This document shows positions 47,614 through 58,736 of a DNA stretch of 64,000 nt, piece after piece. Origin of the DNA: Hofstenia miamia (taxonomy: Eukaryota > Xenacoelomorpha > Acoela > Hofsteniidae); the NCBI GenBank assembly GCA_900660155.1, contig CABFPE010000040.1, positions 1,406,067 through 1,470,066 on the forward strand, written 5' to 3'. The translations under genes were made by a program, and so were the position numbers. The notes beneath the pieces are model-generated. The model was not told the DNA's origin and did not search any database. It worked only from the letters and a program-made list of their open reading frames with translations. How positions within the stretch are numbered: position 1 is the stretch's first letter; each line of letters begins with the position of its first letter.

Positions 47614-50600
47614 TAATAATCATAAGCGTAATAAACATAACAAGAGAAAAATAAAGTTTTAGAAATCTATATAGGAAAGAAGACATAAAGAGATTTAATT
47701 GAGTGCTTCCAACACCGGGTTTTTTCACTCGAAGTTTTTCTTTGACATATTTAGATCTTTTTGGTAAAATTCCCTTAAGTAAATGATTTTCCTGATAAAA
47801 TATTTGATTGTAGATTTTTTCATCATTTTCTTTAATAGTTGAAGCAATACTTTTGTAGTTATTAATTATTCCAAATCTTATAGCTTTCTTTTGAAAAATG
47901 TCAAAATTATTCAGATATAATTTTCGACAATTCCCCCAAATTACAGTATGACAAAATAGGAACCACTAACTAGGGTTTGGTACAGTGATTCAAGTACTTT
48001 TATCAAAACCTACTTGTTTTAATTTAAGCAGTAGAAACATTGCAGAGTTCATCTTTTTCAGAATTGTGTTTGCATGTAAATCAAAAAGTAGGTTTTCATG
48101 ATATGTTATTCCTAAAATTTTCACGTGAGTCATTTACGGAACATTGAAAAATGGTTCTGGTTTGTAGTTGGAGTGTCCTTTAAAATAAGTTAATTCAGCA
48201 AATTTTTCATTGCTAATTCTAAAATTATACAATGAGCACCAATCGAAAATTTCATCTAGGATGGCTACACTATTGTCATTGAAACGATTACACGCTATTT
48301 ATATAAAAAATTTCTATTCGCTATAAAAAAATGTAGTTTAGTTTTTATGACTACGAAGTTAGATCAATTTTCTCATTCCCTACACGGATGAGGTTCTTGA
48401 TCATTTTTTATGCTAAAAACCTTTATTGCTTAATCATTATTTGTAGCTACATGCACTATTCAGAATTTACCCACATATTTACACTTATACATTTATATAA
48501 TATAAAAATCGCTGTTGGTCAGTGATATGAGCCCATGTACTAAAAATTAAGAATGAACTCAAATTTTTTAAAAAACGCTTTTCGCAGCTTAAGTATAGAT
48601 CTTAGTAAAGCTACTCAGACCACTACATATATATATATATATATATATAAAGCATATCAATTTTCCTGCGGTATTTATTGATTGAAGAATACGGTTGTGG
48701 CAACAAGAAATGTAAGGAATAAATTGTTTGAATCATTCATACGATTTTCGACTAATTATTTTTGGCTTGTAATTTTTGATCTCCTGCTAAGAAATTTTCG
48801 ATTTCTTGTGGATTCTGACAAGGTGAAACCAAGTTCTAATAAATCAAACGTTTTTAATTATATGGATTTTTCCGGTTTTTAATCTTTGCAATTATCTATA
48901 AGTATTTGAATTATCAATTAGTAAATTTTAGAAAAAATATGGTTAATGGTATTTACCAGAGATCTCAGCGTAAGGTCATTAGAGTATATGTTTGAAAAAT
49001 ATTGTTTGTTGTAAACATTTGCAGTTTTATTGGCAAACACGAAATTACAATTACATGTTAGGTCGTAAATTTTCAAATCACGTCAAGTCTGTACAATTTC
49101 AGTCTTCACTTTAATTTCTGAAATGTAACTGATTAATATTGCTAATCCACATCGAATTGTCATATTTCAGTATTTTACAAAGAGACAAAAGCTAAAAATT
49201 ATGAAAATGAGCGCTATATCAAGTAAGTATCATTTCATCTTTTTTCCTGGATTTATAATCGTCCAAAACAAACAAATAAGCGACTTTCAGACAGACTTGT
49301 CTGCTTGTTAATTTAATTATGGAAATTTTTCTTATTTTTTGCAGTCAGTATGCCTTGCCTGTAATCTTATTTAAGAATGTTTATTAAATAATAGGAAGAG
49401 CTATGTAAAAAATTCTTTGAGCACAATATTTTTAAAAAAATTCCGATCTAAAACGAGCCTCATTCAGAGATTTTATATGGCGAGCCGAGCCGAGCCGAAC
49501 TTACACAAAATTTAAACGAGCCTAGCCGAGCCGAGCTTGGAAATATCGGCTCGTTGTCAAGTCTGCTTTCAGAGGTAGTGCCCTGTTCAAAAGTTATTAT
49601 TACCTGAGTACCCACATTTTATTGCCAATATTCATTTTATAATATTTTACATGCTTTGTTGTGAGTAAGTCTATCAATGAAATTAGTGAATACTACATAG
49701 AATCTTGTGAAACTGATTTCGGATAGTCTAAAAAAATATCTTCAAAGTTATTTATAAAGAAACTTAGTAAGGTATGTATGCTTATTTGGACAACTCCTGA
49801 CAGTGTTATTTTAAAGCTAAGTCAGATAAGCTTTCTGTAAATAAATTTCTATTGTTTGCAAGTGCTAAATTTTCCAAAATTCAATATAACATCATCTATA
49901 TTATGCAGGCTTGTTTAGTGGGGTGGGATGCGTGGGGCCCCAGGAGGGATTTTTATCAATTTCGTGGGGCTAGGTAGTTTGGGGTGGAAATAAAATCTCG
50001 CCCAGTGGGTTTCATGAGAATTTATAGGGCTAGTACTGTAACACCAAAGTCAATTATTGGGTGCTTACATTGTCTCCCAAATCTAAAGAAAACACCGTAT
50101 CCATTCTTTAATAGTGATAATAGCCAATGACATCCACCTCAAGAGTCAGAGCATAATGACTGCTAATATTACTGCCTCTCCATCTCAGAAATAGTTCCTC
50201 TACATCAAATTTCATTAGTAAAAAAATAAATAGCTTGTCAAAAATTATTTTTCAAATTTCGATTTATTAAGTTAACAATCAACATATATTTATGAAATTT
50301 CACAAATTTGATGAAAGATAAGCAAGCAAAAATAATTATTATAACTAGACTAAGTTTTGTCGTGAGGATTCCCACTGAAATTTTCATGGGGTGGGGATCA
50401 AAATCCATCAAAATCGACAAGCCTGATATTTTGACTATCACATAGCCTATTAGCCAAGATTAGGAAAAGCCTAAACCAAATAAAATTTTTATAGAAATAT
50501 TTAATTTAATGAAGCTTAATTAAAGGAATATGAACGCTTGTCAGGCATGTTCACAAGAATATGCTCTCCATGTGCCTACTGTTCTACTGAAAAAAAACAA

Positions 50601-53600
50601 AACATATTAAGACTGGTTAGAATTCTATCAGTCTCTTTAATGTATTTTCATGCATGTATATTTTCAATAGAATATAATATTATTTACAAAAAAATAATAT
50701 TTAGGCAGTAGGGTATGTGAGCTATGTAATGTGCCTCGAGTTTCTTCCTATCAAAATTCGCACGTTTTATGGAATATTTTACAACTTCATTTGGGTGTTA
50801 GGCTATTGCCTTATTGGATTCATGGCTTATTGCTTGCAGGATTGGCGGAATCTTTCTCTTGCTTTCTCCATTCCTCTTTTTTTCTTTATTTTTCACATTT
50901 GGTATGTACTACAAATTGATATTTTAATGTAAGCTACTTATGAGTATATATATATATTACATGGTGTAAATAGAGATCAACTTCGCTTTTGAAATTCCGC
51001 CAGATGGCGTAACATCAGTTATATTTAAATGCTAACAATCGAGTGAAGCTTAGTATAATTATTTTAGGTATTTAAAAGCTTTAATGTTAAACCATTTTGA
51101 CCTATTGTCAGTTTTCTATTGCTAAAAATTATTGGGAATTTTGGAGTTAAATAAATTAAGCTTTTTCATAATTTGTTAATCCATGTTGGAACAAACTCAT
51201 TCAAACTTGATTACCCTCTGCTCATTTTTATAGTTTCTACTCTTCGACCAATTACATTTGATGTGAAATCTTTTTTGGTATTTTGAATATTACAGATTTC
51301 CTAAAAGTTTAGGTACCAAGTTTAATACAGCACAAATCCTCACAATAGGCTTCATCGTTTTATTAGACTAATTAAGTTTAGGATTCTTCCAGAAAGTCCT
51401 CGATTCTATATGGCAGCTAACAAGCCAGAAAAGGCGAAAAAAATTTTAAGAAGGGCAAGTAAAATCAACAAAATAGAGCTTCCGGCAAACTTTGAGTTGA
51501 AAACAGAATCCAGTAAAGCCGATATGATTGGAAACCGTCTTTACACCCCTATTGATCTGATTAGAACTCCAAGAGTAAGAAGATACTTCCTTCTATCTTC
51601 ATTCCTATGGTATTCTTTTAGATATTAGTAATATTTAATTGAAACTCAATTAATGTTACTCTCAACAATTCTCCCAATATTGCGATGTTAATGCAAACCC
51701 TATTGTCATTTTTACAATAAAGTTTCATAAAATGTATTATACTACAATACTTGTTGATTAGTGGTGAATCTTCCTATTTTAGGTTTTCAAATAACCTCAG
51801 TTATTACATGCTAAGCAATGAGTCAACCACATGGGGTGGAAACGTGTACGCTACATTCATGATGGGTGGCGCTATTGAGCTACCGGCCTATATTACATCA
51901 TACATGTTTGGTGAACGGTTAGTGGTGTTATAAATATTACTATTTTTATGCAATATTGCATTGAACATATTTTAGATATTGGGTAGATCTTAAATGTTTT
52001 GTAATTTTCATAATTTCCATAAATATTTAGATTCGGTAGAAGAATCAATCTAATGGTTGGGCACACCGTCCTTGCATTTACATGCTCGCTTTTGGGGATT
52101 CTTAATTCATACAGAGGTATAATTTGTATTATTTCAACAGTGCTATCTAGAGGATATTAAATCAAGCGTAGATTACTTTGAATTTAGATCAATTCTCACA
52201 CTTTTTGAAATTAACAGTTAGAACCTGTTTGGTTTTGGGGTACTTTTTCTACCCCACAGATACTATTGAACATTGCAACAAGGCTATAGCTTAAATAAAT
52301 ATAAGAAAGATGTGTGTGTGTGTGTTGCACAAAGGAGTTTCTTTACGTGTCCAGGTGAAATATCATCGCTGATATTTCACTTTTATAGTTCCTTTTGAGG
52401 GCGGGCCATTACCATGCCCGGCAATCTTCGCTATCATAAGCGACTCATTGCGTTTAACACAATTTACGTAGGCATGACCAAAGTTGTAAGCTGGTCAGGA
52501 TGTCAAGAGCAGAATGCAGTCCTACCCGACCCCGATGGGCCACAAACTGGATGAGACTGAAAAAAAATATTTATGTGGGTTGTGGGCTAGGCCAAAAATA
52601 AATGAGCTCCAGGCTGAAGTGCGGGCCATAAATTTTTCAAGTTTCCCAAAACTATATTTTAAGTAATTTCCATTTATATTATCCGTTTATTCTGCAGCTT
52701 GTATTCAACAAACTGCTGCAGGCTATTAAAAGTTTTGTGTTGATTTTGTTGTTGTTCCATACAATTTCTGCTTCGGGATTTACCAAAAACTACCGTTCAT
52801 TTCCAATATTTATAATGGAAAAGAAATGTCTACAAATGAATGTAGTTATAAGCAAAAAATGGGCATAATCTTAAAATTATATGTTATTTCTTTTTTACTC
52901 AGCAACAACTATAACCATTAACTGCGAGCATCAAATTATTGACTATTTTCAGGATTTCCTAAAATTTATCTCAAACAATATAGACATGCCTTTAACAAAT
53001 TATAATGTAGTCTAAGAATGAAAATCATAAAAACACTGTAAAATCCCAAAACTATAGTTAAGTTTTCATTGTAAATGTGACAGTGTCGCTTGTTCTCATT
53101 TGTTAAGGTTCTGATAATGATGATGGTTCCAGTAGGTCTAAGATGGTGTCAAAGAATACAATGATATTTTTCAATTATTTTTAGAATACTCTAGCATAAT
53201 ATATTCTACAAATGAGTGTGCTAATCTATTATAGCTGTGGGAATGTATGAAGATATTTCATTAACTCTTTGCCAAAGTGCACTGATCATGAACAGTGCAA
53301 TGTAAAATATGTTAATTATATAGCTATCAGTAAATCTGTTTTTAATCCTTACCTCAATATCTTAATCGTATCTAACTATTGAGCAGAATTTTAAGCGTTG
53401 AAACGCGTCGCGGCTCAAGCCACACCCAATCCATAGATGCAGTACAGGACTACCAAGCTAGCTTTGTGTCATTAACCCCTTTTATATGAAATACATGTAT
53501 GCATTTTACTTTATTCTCATAGAGCAAAAAAGCCATTTCATTTTCAAAACGCAGTATATTTGTTGAATATCGGTCGGCAATAAATTTTTTGCAAACTATT

Positions 53601-54521
53601 TCATTTCTAAAATGTCCGAAAGTTTTATTCATTTTGGAGCATTAGTAGATACAAATCGTGATGAACTATGCCATGTTGGGAATAGCCATTGAAAAGGTCT
53701 CTATCAATAAACGTTTTATCGGGTAGTGATAAGCTTCAATTTTGTTATAATATTTGTCGATTACCAAGATCTACTATATAGAAGAGCGTGAGGTCGCTCA
53801 TTTGTAGAATACGTTCCTAGTCAAGGCTATCCACTTTTACAGTTTAAGTTTTGAATATTGCGTAGCTCACGTTATTTTTCAAGATTCCAGAGTCAATTGA
53901 TTGATGTTGAATATCTGGGGTACAAAAAGTACCCAAACAGTGTTTACGGAGTATACAACATTATTTCAGGTAGTTGTGCTCAAATTTTGTTGAAACTTTT
54001 AAATATGGTATTTCTATGTTTTTCATGAAAAGTCAATAAATATCAGCAAGTTTCATTTAAATCTTTTAAAACTATTAAAGAATTAAGAGCTCTGGGGTAC
54101 AAAAAGTACACCAAACCGTCTTTAACTGTTAATGTTTTTTGTAAGAGTCCACAGATATCATTCTCAATCGCAAATAACGCGCGTTTTCCATCTGAAGAAC
54201 AATCTTTTACTTAAGGCATCTCAGTGAGTAAAAGAAAGACGCTTAACTAACAGCAAAACAAATCTGTGCGTGTCCACTGACTTACTTTACTTTAATTTAG
54301 ATTGTATATAAAACAAAATCAATCGTGACGAAATGACATATTTGTTATCAAAGAGTGTTACCTGATTGCAATAGCACTTGTTGAATTTCTGATTGTTCCA
54401 CAACTGGAACAATTCTTTTAATTCTGCAAATAGAATCACAAGAAAGCCAAACCGAATACATCATTGAATAGGAAAATAGTTGTAATATAAAATTTCCCTC
54501 TTTCATCACAAACACATTGCA

Positions 54522-54559
<38 letters not shown>

Positions 54560-55107
54560 TATGTAGATCATGAATACAGTTTATTTGACCAACAAAGAAA
54601 ATTATGCATGGTTTTGTGTGACAGTGTAATCTTTAGAGAGCTATGACTGGTTGGGTCCAATCGTTATTACTTTGGGAGTATTCTCAAAATACCTATCAGC
54701 GTTTACTTTCTCATTTTTACTGCTTATTGGTACGGAGCTATTTCCCACAGTTTTGAGAGGTCAGGCAATGGGTGTATGCACGTTATTAGGCGACTTTGGA
54801 ACAGTTATATCTCCTGTTTTGTTGTTTTTGGTAAGATCTTGAATTATTAGCATAACTAATTGTGGAAGGAGTAATTATGGTTTATGCTTCATTATCTTTT
54901 TAGAGTGGAATTTACCAACCGCTACCTTACATATTTGTCGGCTGTGTTTCTTTTTTCGGTGCAATAAGCGTGTACTTCTTAGCAGAGACATGGCATCGCA
55001 CCCTTCCTGTCACTGTTCATGATACCGAAGAACTTCATTTGATGAAACCGATTGAAAAGATGTCCCTTGATGAAGGGGTTGCAGTCAACGGTGACTCAAA
55101 AGCGTAA
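28493..55107 (+). CDS. SLC22-like organic cation/carnitine-type transporter, nine exons, complete
   Basis: An MFS membrane transporter. The family carries organic cations, carnitine or anions across the plasma membrane; the substrate here is unknown. Coding exons are 28493-28816, 37027-37183, 37620-37693, 50705-50901, 51382-51609, 51783-51917, 52031-52116, 54637-54830 and 54904-55107. All have GT..AG borders and matching phases, and total 1599 nt or 532 residues, the usual family size. Hallmarks in order: AFNLMSPSFLAG before the extracellular loop with Cys; SDRIGRKW after TM2; WILPESPRF after TM6; the central hydrophilic loop; ELPAYITSYMFGERFGRR; and TELFPTVLRGQAMG. The C-terminal tail is hydrophilic. 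The start is the first ATG of MDLEEALAFL, matching the family's N-terminus. No frame break was found, so it looks functional. The 13-kb intron 3 and other introns are packed with repeats. Confidence 0.93.
32244..32724. mobile_element. hAT-type MITE (family B), 481 bp
   Basis: The ends are TAGAGGTTAGTGCGGT and, reversed, TAGAGATGAGTGCGGT. The 8-bp flanks GTATAAAT (32236-32243) and GTATGAAT (32725-32732) match at 7 of 8. CCGCA/ACCGC motifs are repeated near both ends. No coding. Confidence 0.85.
36141..36475. mobile_element. hAT-type MITE (family C), 335 bp
   Basis: It begins CAGTGTTGGAACTGTG and ends CACGGTTCCAATACCTG, and is rich in GGCACG motifs near both ends. GTATAAT flanks both sides directly (36134-36140 and 36476-36482). 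It may sit inside an older element whose ends are GGGTAAAACATACGAG (35874) and CTCGTAAGTTTTACCC (36560). Confidence 0.8.
37027..37183 (+). CDS. Transporter exon 2
   Basis: Starts FNLVCNKKTYG and carries TM2 and the MFS signature GSFFTNTLSDRIGRKW. It ends at TCAG before GTTTCT, phase 1. The open frame continues past this point by chance, but only this donor keeps phase with exon 3. Confidence 0.88.
37620..37693 (+). CDS. Transporter exon 3
   Basis: After TATTTAG. Completes a Gly codon, then reads VLMSLIPGFITFVILRTI and QGLSAK (TM4). The donor is GTTAGT, phase 0. Confidence 0.88.
38143..38327 (-). repeat. LTR (3' LTR of the gypsy fossil)
   Basis: Begins TGTAATGAAGTAAATT on the plus strand and is near-identical to 41657-41839. 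Confidence 0.88.
41657..41839 (-). repeat. LTR (5' LTR of the gypsy fossil)
   Basis: Bounded by TG...CA (plus-strand TGTAATG ... CGGTACA). On the minus strand it is followed by TGGTGACAGAG, a possible primer-binding site. Confidence 0.88.
44194..45198. repeat. 502-bp direct duplication around a single N (likely assembly artefact)
   Basis: 44194-44695 and 44697-45198 are the same length and essentially identical. One difference was noticed (GAACGGAGATC against GAACGAAGATC). Only one N at 44696 separates them. This is the pattern of overlapping contig ends joined without collapse. Confidence 0.85.
46442..46509 (-). pseudogene. LINE (TTA)n tail running into the gap
   Basis: (AAT)n followed by AAGAGTCAAATCAAATTTATTGC resembles the tail junctions near 13275 and 20150. 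The body of this copy would lie in the gap. Confidence 0.55.
46510..47509. other. Assembly gap, 1000 N
   Basis: Exactly 1000 unknown bases inside intron 3. Open frames across it are artefacts. Confidence 0.99.
47510..47620. repeat. GC-rich fragment plus (AAT)n microsatellite
   Basis: A 57-bp GC-rich piece (GAGACCCGACCGTCTTCGACC) ends directly in about 14 AAT/ATA triplets. It may be the 3' end of a plus-strand LINE abutting the tail of the minus-strand LINE that follows. Confidence 0.5.
47621..48300 (-). pseudogene. LINE RT C-terminal part with (TTA)n tail
   Basis: Minus-strand translation from 48290 reads DNSVAILDEIFDWCSLYNF and RISNEKFAELTYFKGH (thumb), THVKILGITYHENLLFDLHA, MNSAMFLLLKLKQVGFDKST, VIWGNCRKLYLNNFDIFQKK and AIRFGIINNYKS, ending in the (TTA)n tail. 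It is 5'-truncated before the RT palm. There are two stops, and it belongs to the CR1/Jockey group by pattern. Confidence 0.8.
48627..48649. repeat. (TA)n microsatellite
   Basis: Eleven TA/AT dinucleotides in intron 3. Confidence 0.9.
49292..49565. mobile_element. hAT-type MITE (family A), 274 bp
   Basis: The ends are CAGACTTGTC and GACAAGTCTG, with a perfect 8-bp duplication CTTTCAGA at 49284-49291 and 49566-49573. The internal GAGCCGAGCCGAGC-type repeat and AAATAATAGGAA are shared with 20740-21053. Confidence 0.92.
49916..50425. mobile_element. hAT-type MITE (family D), 510 bp
   Basis: The ends are CAGGCTTGT and ACAAGCCTG, with GGGGTGGG motifs just inside each. Flanks ATATTATG (49908-49915) and ATATTTTG (50426-50433) match at 7 of 8. 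Confidence 0.88.
50705..50901 (+). CDS. Transporter exon 4
   Basis: After ATTTAG. Reads AVGYVSYVMCLEFLP, TM5, WVLGYCLIGFMAYCLQDWR and TM6 to HIW. The donor is GTATGT, phase 2. Confidence 0.92.
51382..51609 (+). CDS. Transporter exon 5
   Basis: Completes the Trp codon and reads ILPESPRFYMAANKPEKA, the SLC22 signature after TM6, then the central cytoplasmic loop (AKKILRRASKINK) and the start of TM7. The donor is GTATTC, phase 2. Confidence 0.92.
51783..51917 (+). CDS. Transporter exon 6
   Basis: FSNNLSYYMLSNES, then TM8 with GGAIELPAYITSYMFGE, a conserved SLC22 stretch. The donor is GTTAGT, phase 2. Confidence 0.92.
52031..52116 (+). CDS. Transporter exon 7
   Basis: Completes Arg, then FGRRINLMVGHTVLAFTCSL (MFS GRR motif and TM9), ending NSYR. 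The donor is GTATAA, phase 1. Confidence 0.9.
52215..54128. mobile_element. TTAA-flanked DNA element with CAG ends, 1.9 kb, in transporter intron 7
   Basis: The left end CAGTTAGAACCTGTTTGGT and the inverted right end CAGTTAAAGACGGTTTGGT are flanked by TTAA at 52211-52214 and 54129-54132. The inner arm continues with GGTACTTTTT(C/G)TACCCC. A third inverted copy of that motif lies at 53918-53945. No transposase frame is visible. The TTAA target suggests a piggyBac or Kolobok-type transposase in trans, but CAG ends are unusual for piggyBac. Confidence 0.7.
54525..54562. repeat. (TA)n microsatellite
   Basis: TA dinucleotides just upstream of transporter exon 8, with one break. Confidence 0.9.
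54637..54830 (+). CDS. Transporter exon 8
   Basis: After ATCTTTAG. Completes Glu, then SYDWLGPIVITLGVFSKY (TM10) and TELFPTVLRGQAMGVCT and SPVLLFL (TM11), strongly SLC22. The donor is GTAAGA, phase 0. Confidence 0.93.
54904..55107 (+). CDS. Transporter exon 9 and stop
   Basis: After CTTTTTAG. SGIYQPLPYIFVGCVSF (TM12), AETWHRTLPVTVHDTEEL, then a hydrophilic tail to TAA. No convincing poly(A) signal lies close downstream. Confidence 0.93.
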   Translation, partial: SGIYQPLPYIFVGCVSFFGAISVYFLAETWHRTLPVTVHDTEELHLMKPIEKMSLDEGVAVNGDSKA

Positions 55108-58100
55108 ATGCACCCTTGCAATGTATCCATTTCTATGATTAATATTGAATGAGCAATTGATGTATAGATTGTTAGTCAATGTTTAATACAGTTCTCTTTT
55201 TTACTTTTTTTGTCATTTTTTTTAAAATTACAATTATCATTACAATCCTTAGTGTTTCAACTTTAATTTAATTGATAGTTTTCAGTTTGTTGTATCACTT
55301 GCATAATTCTCATCATTATGCTACAAAGAATTTAACATTTAAGATGGGAGGTCCTAATACTCCATTCTGAGAATTACTGTGACCGTTATATTCGTATAGG
55401 ATTTGTGGAGAATTTTAATCAAATTGTTGAATTCCCTGCACAAATATGTATCACAAGTTGTTTCAGCTCCTGAATCATGTTTTTGAGGTAATAACGTATG
55501 AATTTTGATTTAATTAATGTTTTTCTAATTACTTATTATTACTAGTGAAGTAAGATGTTATGATGATGTTATGAGAATACTTAAATCTTCTTAGGACCAC
55601 TATATTAGTTTCATTATAGGCATGGAGCAAATTGCTTAAAAATACTTACAAAAATTTGGATAAGCTTGTCAGATTGATTCAATTTTTTCATGCTTAATAT
55701 TTGAATCTTCAAAAATCGATTCAACGCGTTGATGATTTTGTTTCAAAAGAAAACTAAGAGAATGCTTTTGATTACATTATGCCGTTGCAAACCGCTCATC
55801 ATGCTCAAAAGCTGTTTTGCTTAGTTTGAATATTAAGAAATCTATGCTTTCACCGAAATTGTTTTAACTTTCTTAGTGATCGTAAAGTACATTGATAAGC
55901 AAATAGGATTTCTTAGATTCGTTCTTAACTGCTTTAAGAGTGTAGGCATTTTATCAAAATTTTCTTCACAAATTAACAGTTTGCATAACATATGAATTTC
56001 CAAAGTAACTTTTACACGAGGTATCTTAGCTGTCCTGAGCAAAGCCAATTGTGAAATTTAAATTGTGTTTGAGATAGCTCATTCATGAACAGTTATAGTT
56101 GCACGAAAAGAACAACCTTTATCTGATAATCTGCATTGTAATGTCTAAAAATAACTACCAAGGAAAATCACCTGCTTAACCTTAACAGCTTGAGAATTTT
56201 TGAAAATTTTTAGTGCTTTTTGAAAAAAAAATTGAACTCTTTTAACCCAAGAATTAATAAATATATTGAAATGTGAAAGCGGTCGCTTTCTCATTGAACC
56301 ATTGCGACCTCTGATGTTTTGCACAGCTCACCTCAATGGATTTTGGAGGTGTAACTAGATATACAGAAACAGTTACTGTTCGTTGTTGATGCCATGGACC
56401 TTAGGTGTGGGAGAATTTAAAACTTTTAAAAAACTGAACTTTTCAAGGAAAAGTAGTTAATATTATCAAATACATCAACCACAACAATACAGTTTTGTTC
56501 ACATTTTCAACACTACATTCAAGCACACTCGCAAAGAGTAGATCTCTCATGACTTGCAAATTTTCCAATGAAGCAATGTGCTAAGAGAACATTTTTAAAA
56601 TGTGGAAAACGATTTTTCCATTTAAAAGGACATCAAGCTGATTTAGGTTAAATGAGTAACATTAAATAAGTTCATTGATAATACAGAATTTTGCGCTCTT
56701 TCAAATATTCTTAACAAATATTACTATTATTAAAAAATAATCTTTTTGCATTATCATAATCGATAACAAATTTATTCATTGAAACCATCATGAATGAGGA
56801 AATGTTTACAATTAAATAATCATCACAAGCAATGGTTCATTAGGCAGTGAAAGCGATATTAATGCTCACATATTCTTATATTGATTTGGGGAGATGTAAT
56901 TTACCTTTCAAATATAATACTTACTGATAGTTTATTATAGAAACTATTTTACTTATATCATATAGTTTACAAAGGGAGTTTTTTCAATAAAACCTTTCAA
57001 TTTGAAGTTGAATACAAATTAATATACATCATGTGTTTAAGAATATTTAAGGCAATATTGAAATTTTATTTTGCTTTATATTCATTGTAAACTTGCAATT
57101 ATCCCTAAGGGAATCAAACAATCGCGCTTGTTAATAAATTTTATGAGAGGGAGTTCTTTAAACGAATGCATTGTGCTTTAATACATGCATTTAATGTATT
57201 ACAAGGCTTCTATAAAAAAACAGTTTGACATTTCCACTTCTAAATTTCCCAAGAGTTTCAGTTCTTGTTTGAATTATAGCTTAAGTAATACCATATCTTA
57301 AAATATTGCGATTAGTATTCTTGATATATCGTTAAAGTTTTGTACAAGAATACACCAAAGACATCAGTTCAAGAAAGGCCCAACTCCGGGAAAAACTTTT
57401 AAACAGAAAACAAAAAAAGTGTTTGACAAAATTCAATTAACATCCTTTTGGCATAAAATCAAAAATAGAAGTTAAGATGACTTCCAACCTCTTAATTAAA
57501 TATATGATCTTAATAAGGACCATTTAAAGGTAATTTTCAGGTAGTTGAACTGTTTGCAGTTGGGTCCTGCTATGAACTGAATTTGGGACTCTTTCGAACA
57601 GACATAGATAGAGGTTAGGTAAAGAGCAAAACTAAGCCAATACATTATTTTTGAAAATTCGTGGATTTGCGTACTGTTTGAATAGATGTATTGAATTATT
57701 TCTTGTGAAATTAAATTTTTGTTGAATGTCTTGTTTTATTTACACATCTATTGGTGAACATGCTTGATTGCCATGTTGAAAATTTGTACTGTAATGCTTT
57801 GCCTTGCCTGAAGTACTTGAGAAGATCAAATATTTTTTAAAAATTCAAATTTCTATATAAGATTAAATTTTCTTCATATCTAATGTTCATTTAATTATAA
57901 TGGTTAGAGTTCATGGGAGAAAAAACTAATTTTAACTGTTTCTTTATATGTGGTTAGGCCTCCCAACCGCATTGCGGCGTGCAGTGCACGAAGTCAGAGG
58001 TCACAGCCTCGAAGAGGGCTTAAGGTTTATACCAAACAGTTTACCGTCAATGGACGCGCAAAACCTGTAAATGATGTAAAAATTCCAGTTTGTTATCACT

Positions 58101-58736
58101 TTTTCAACTTTTTATGAAATAGCCTCTAACTCTGATGACTCAAGCTGTTAATTATTGAACCTTGCAAAAACCTTATCGCGAAAATATGAAACTTCCAATG
58201 AACTAGCATTTTCAAGTCCTCAACATTGATAGGATTATTTTTACCAGTGGAAACAGTGCCATTGATGCCATGAACTTGAATGGAAATGGAGTGTGGCGAG
58301 ATCGTGAAGATTTTCGAATGCTGGAATTCACTTATTCCATTCTTTTGTGCAATGTGTATTTTAACTATATTATATTATATTATTATAATATAGCTATACT
58401 ATTGCATACATGAGCTGATACCGAAATATTTCCTTGGATGGCAAAGGTAAATTTAAATGCTAAGTTCAAATTTGTTTGCTAAAGAGTTTCTATTTCTAAG
58501 TTTTTATTGATTCATTTTAATGAGTATTCTTATTTTAGAGGGGCAGGGACCAGGTGCGTATTTAGGGGATCTTTGCGCTTGGGCTCCTCCTTTAGGGCAG
58601 GCCAATTTCAACTCATTCTCATATGATCTCATCGATATATTGATGAACAGTCTTTTTGTTTGATATAAAGTGCAAAAAAGTAGTATTTCATGTTATTCTT
58701 ATTACCTCCGTCTGTCTTTTTGGTTTATTTATCATA
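55108..58736. other. Non-coding 3' of the transporter
   Basis: AT-rich, with no coding or terminal repeats recognised. A GC-richer patch at 57961-58030 is unexplained. Confidence 0.45.

Larger units (their letters stand above)
37694..50704. other. Transporter intron 3 (13 kb)
   Basis: Contains an antisense LTR-retrotransposon fossil (38143-41839), a false-looking 502-bp tandem repeat (44194-45198), LINE tails around a 1000-N gap, and hAT MITEs at 49292 and 49916. The rest, including 41840-44193 and 45199-46440, shows nothing recognisable. A run of 13 G lies near 43126. Confidence 0.8.

Noticed and set aside
46438-47728. Two ~400-codon frames on the minus strand
   Set aside because: They cross the 1000-N gap. 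The remaining residues are poly-Leu or poly-Ile from (AAT)n.
52371-52560. GC-richer stretch as a possible tRNA-derived SINE
   Set aside because: No A or B box pair or cloverleaf could be recognised. It lies inside the TTAA element.
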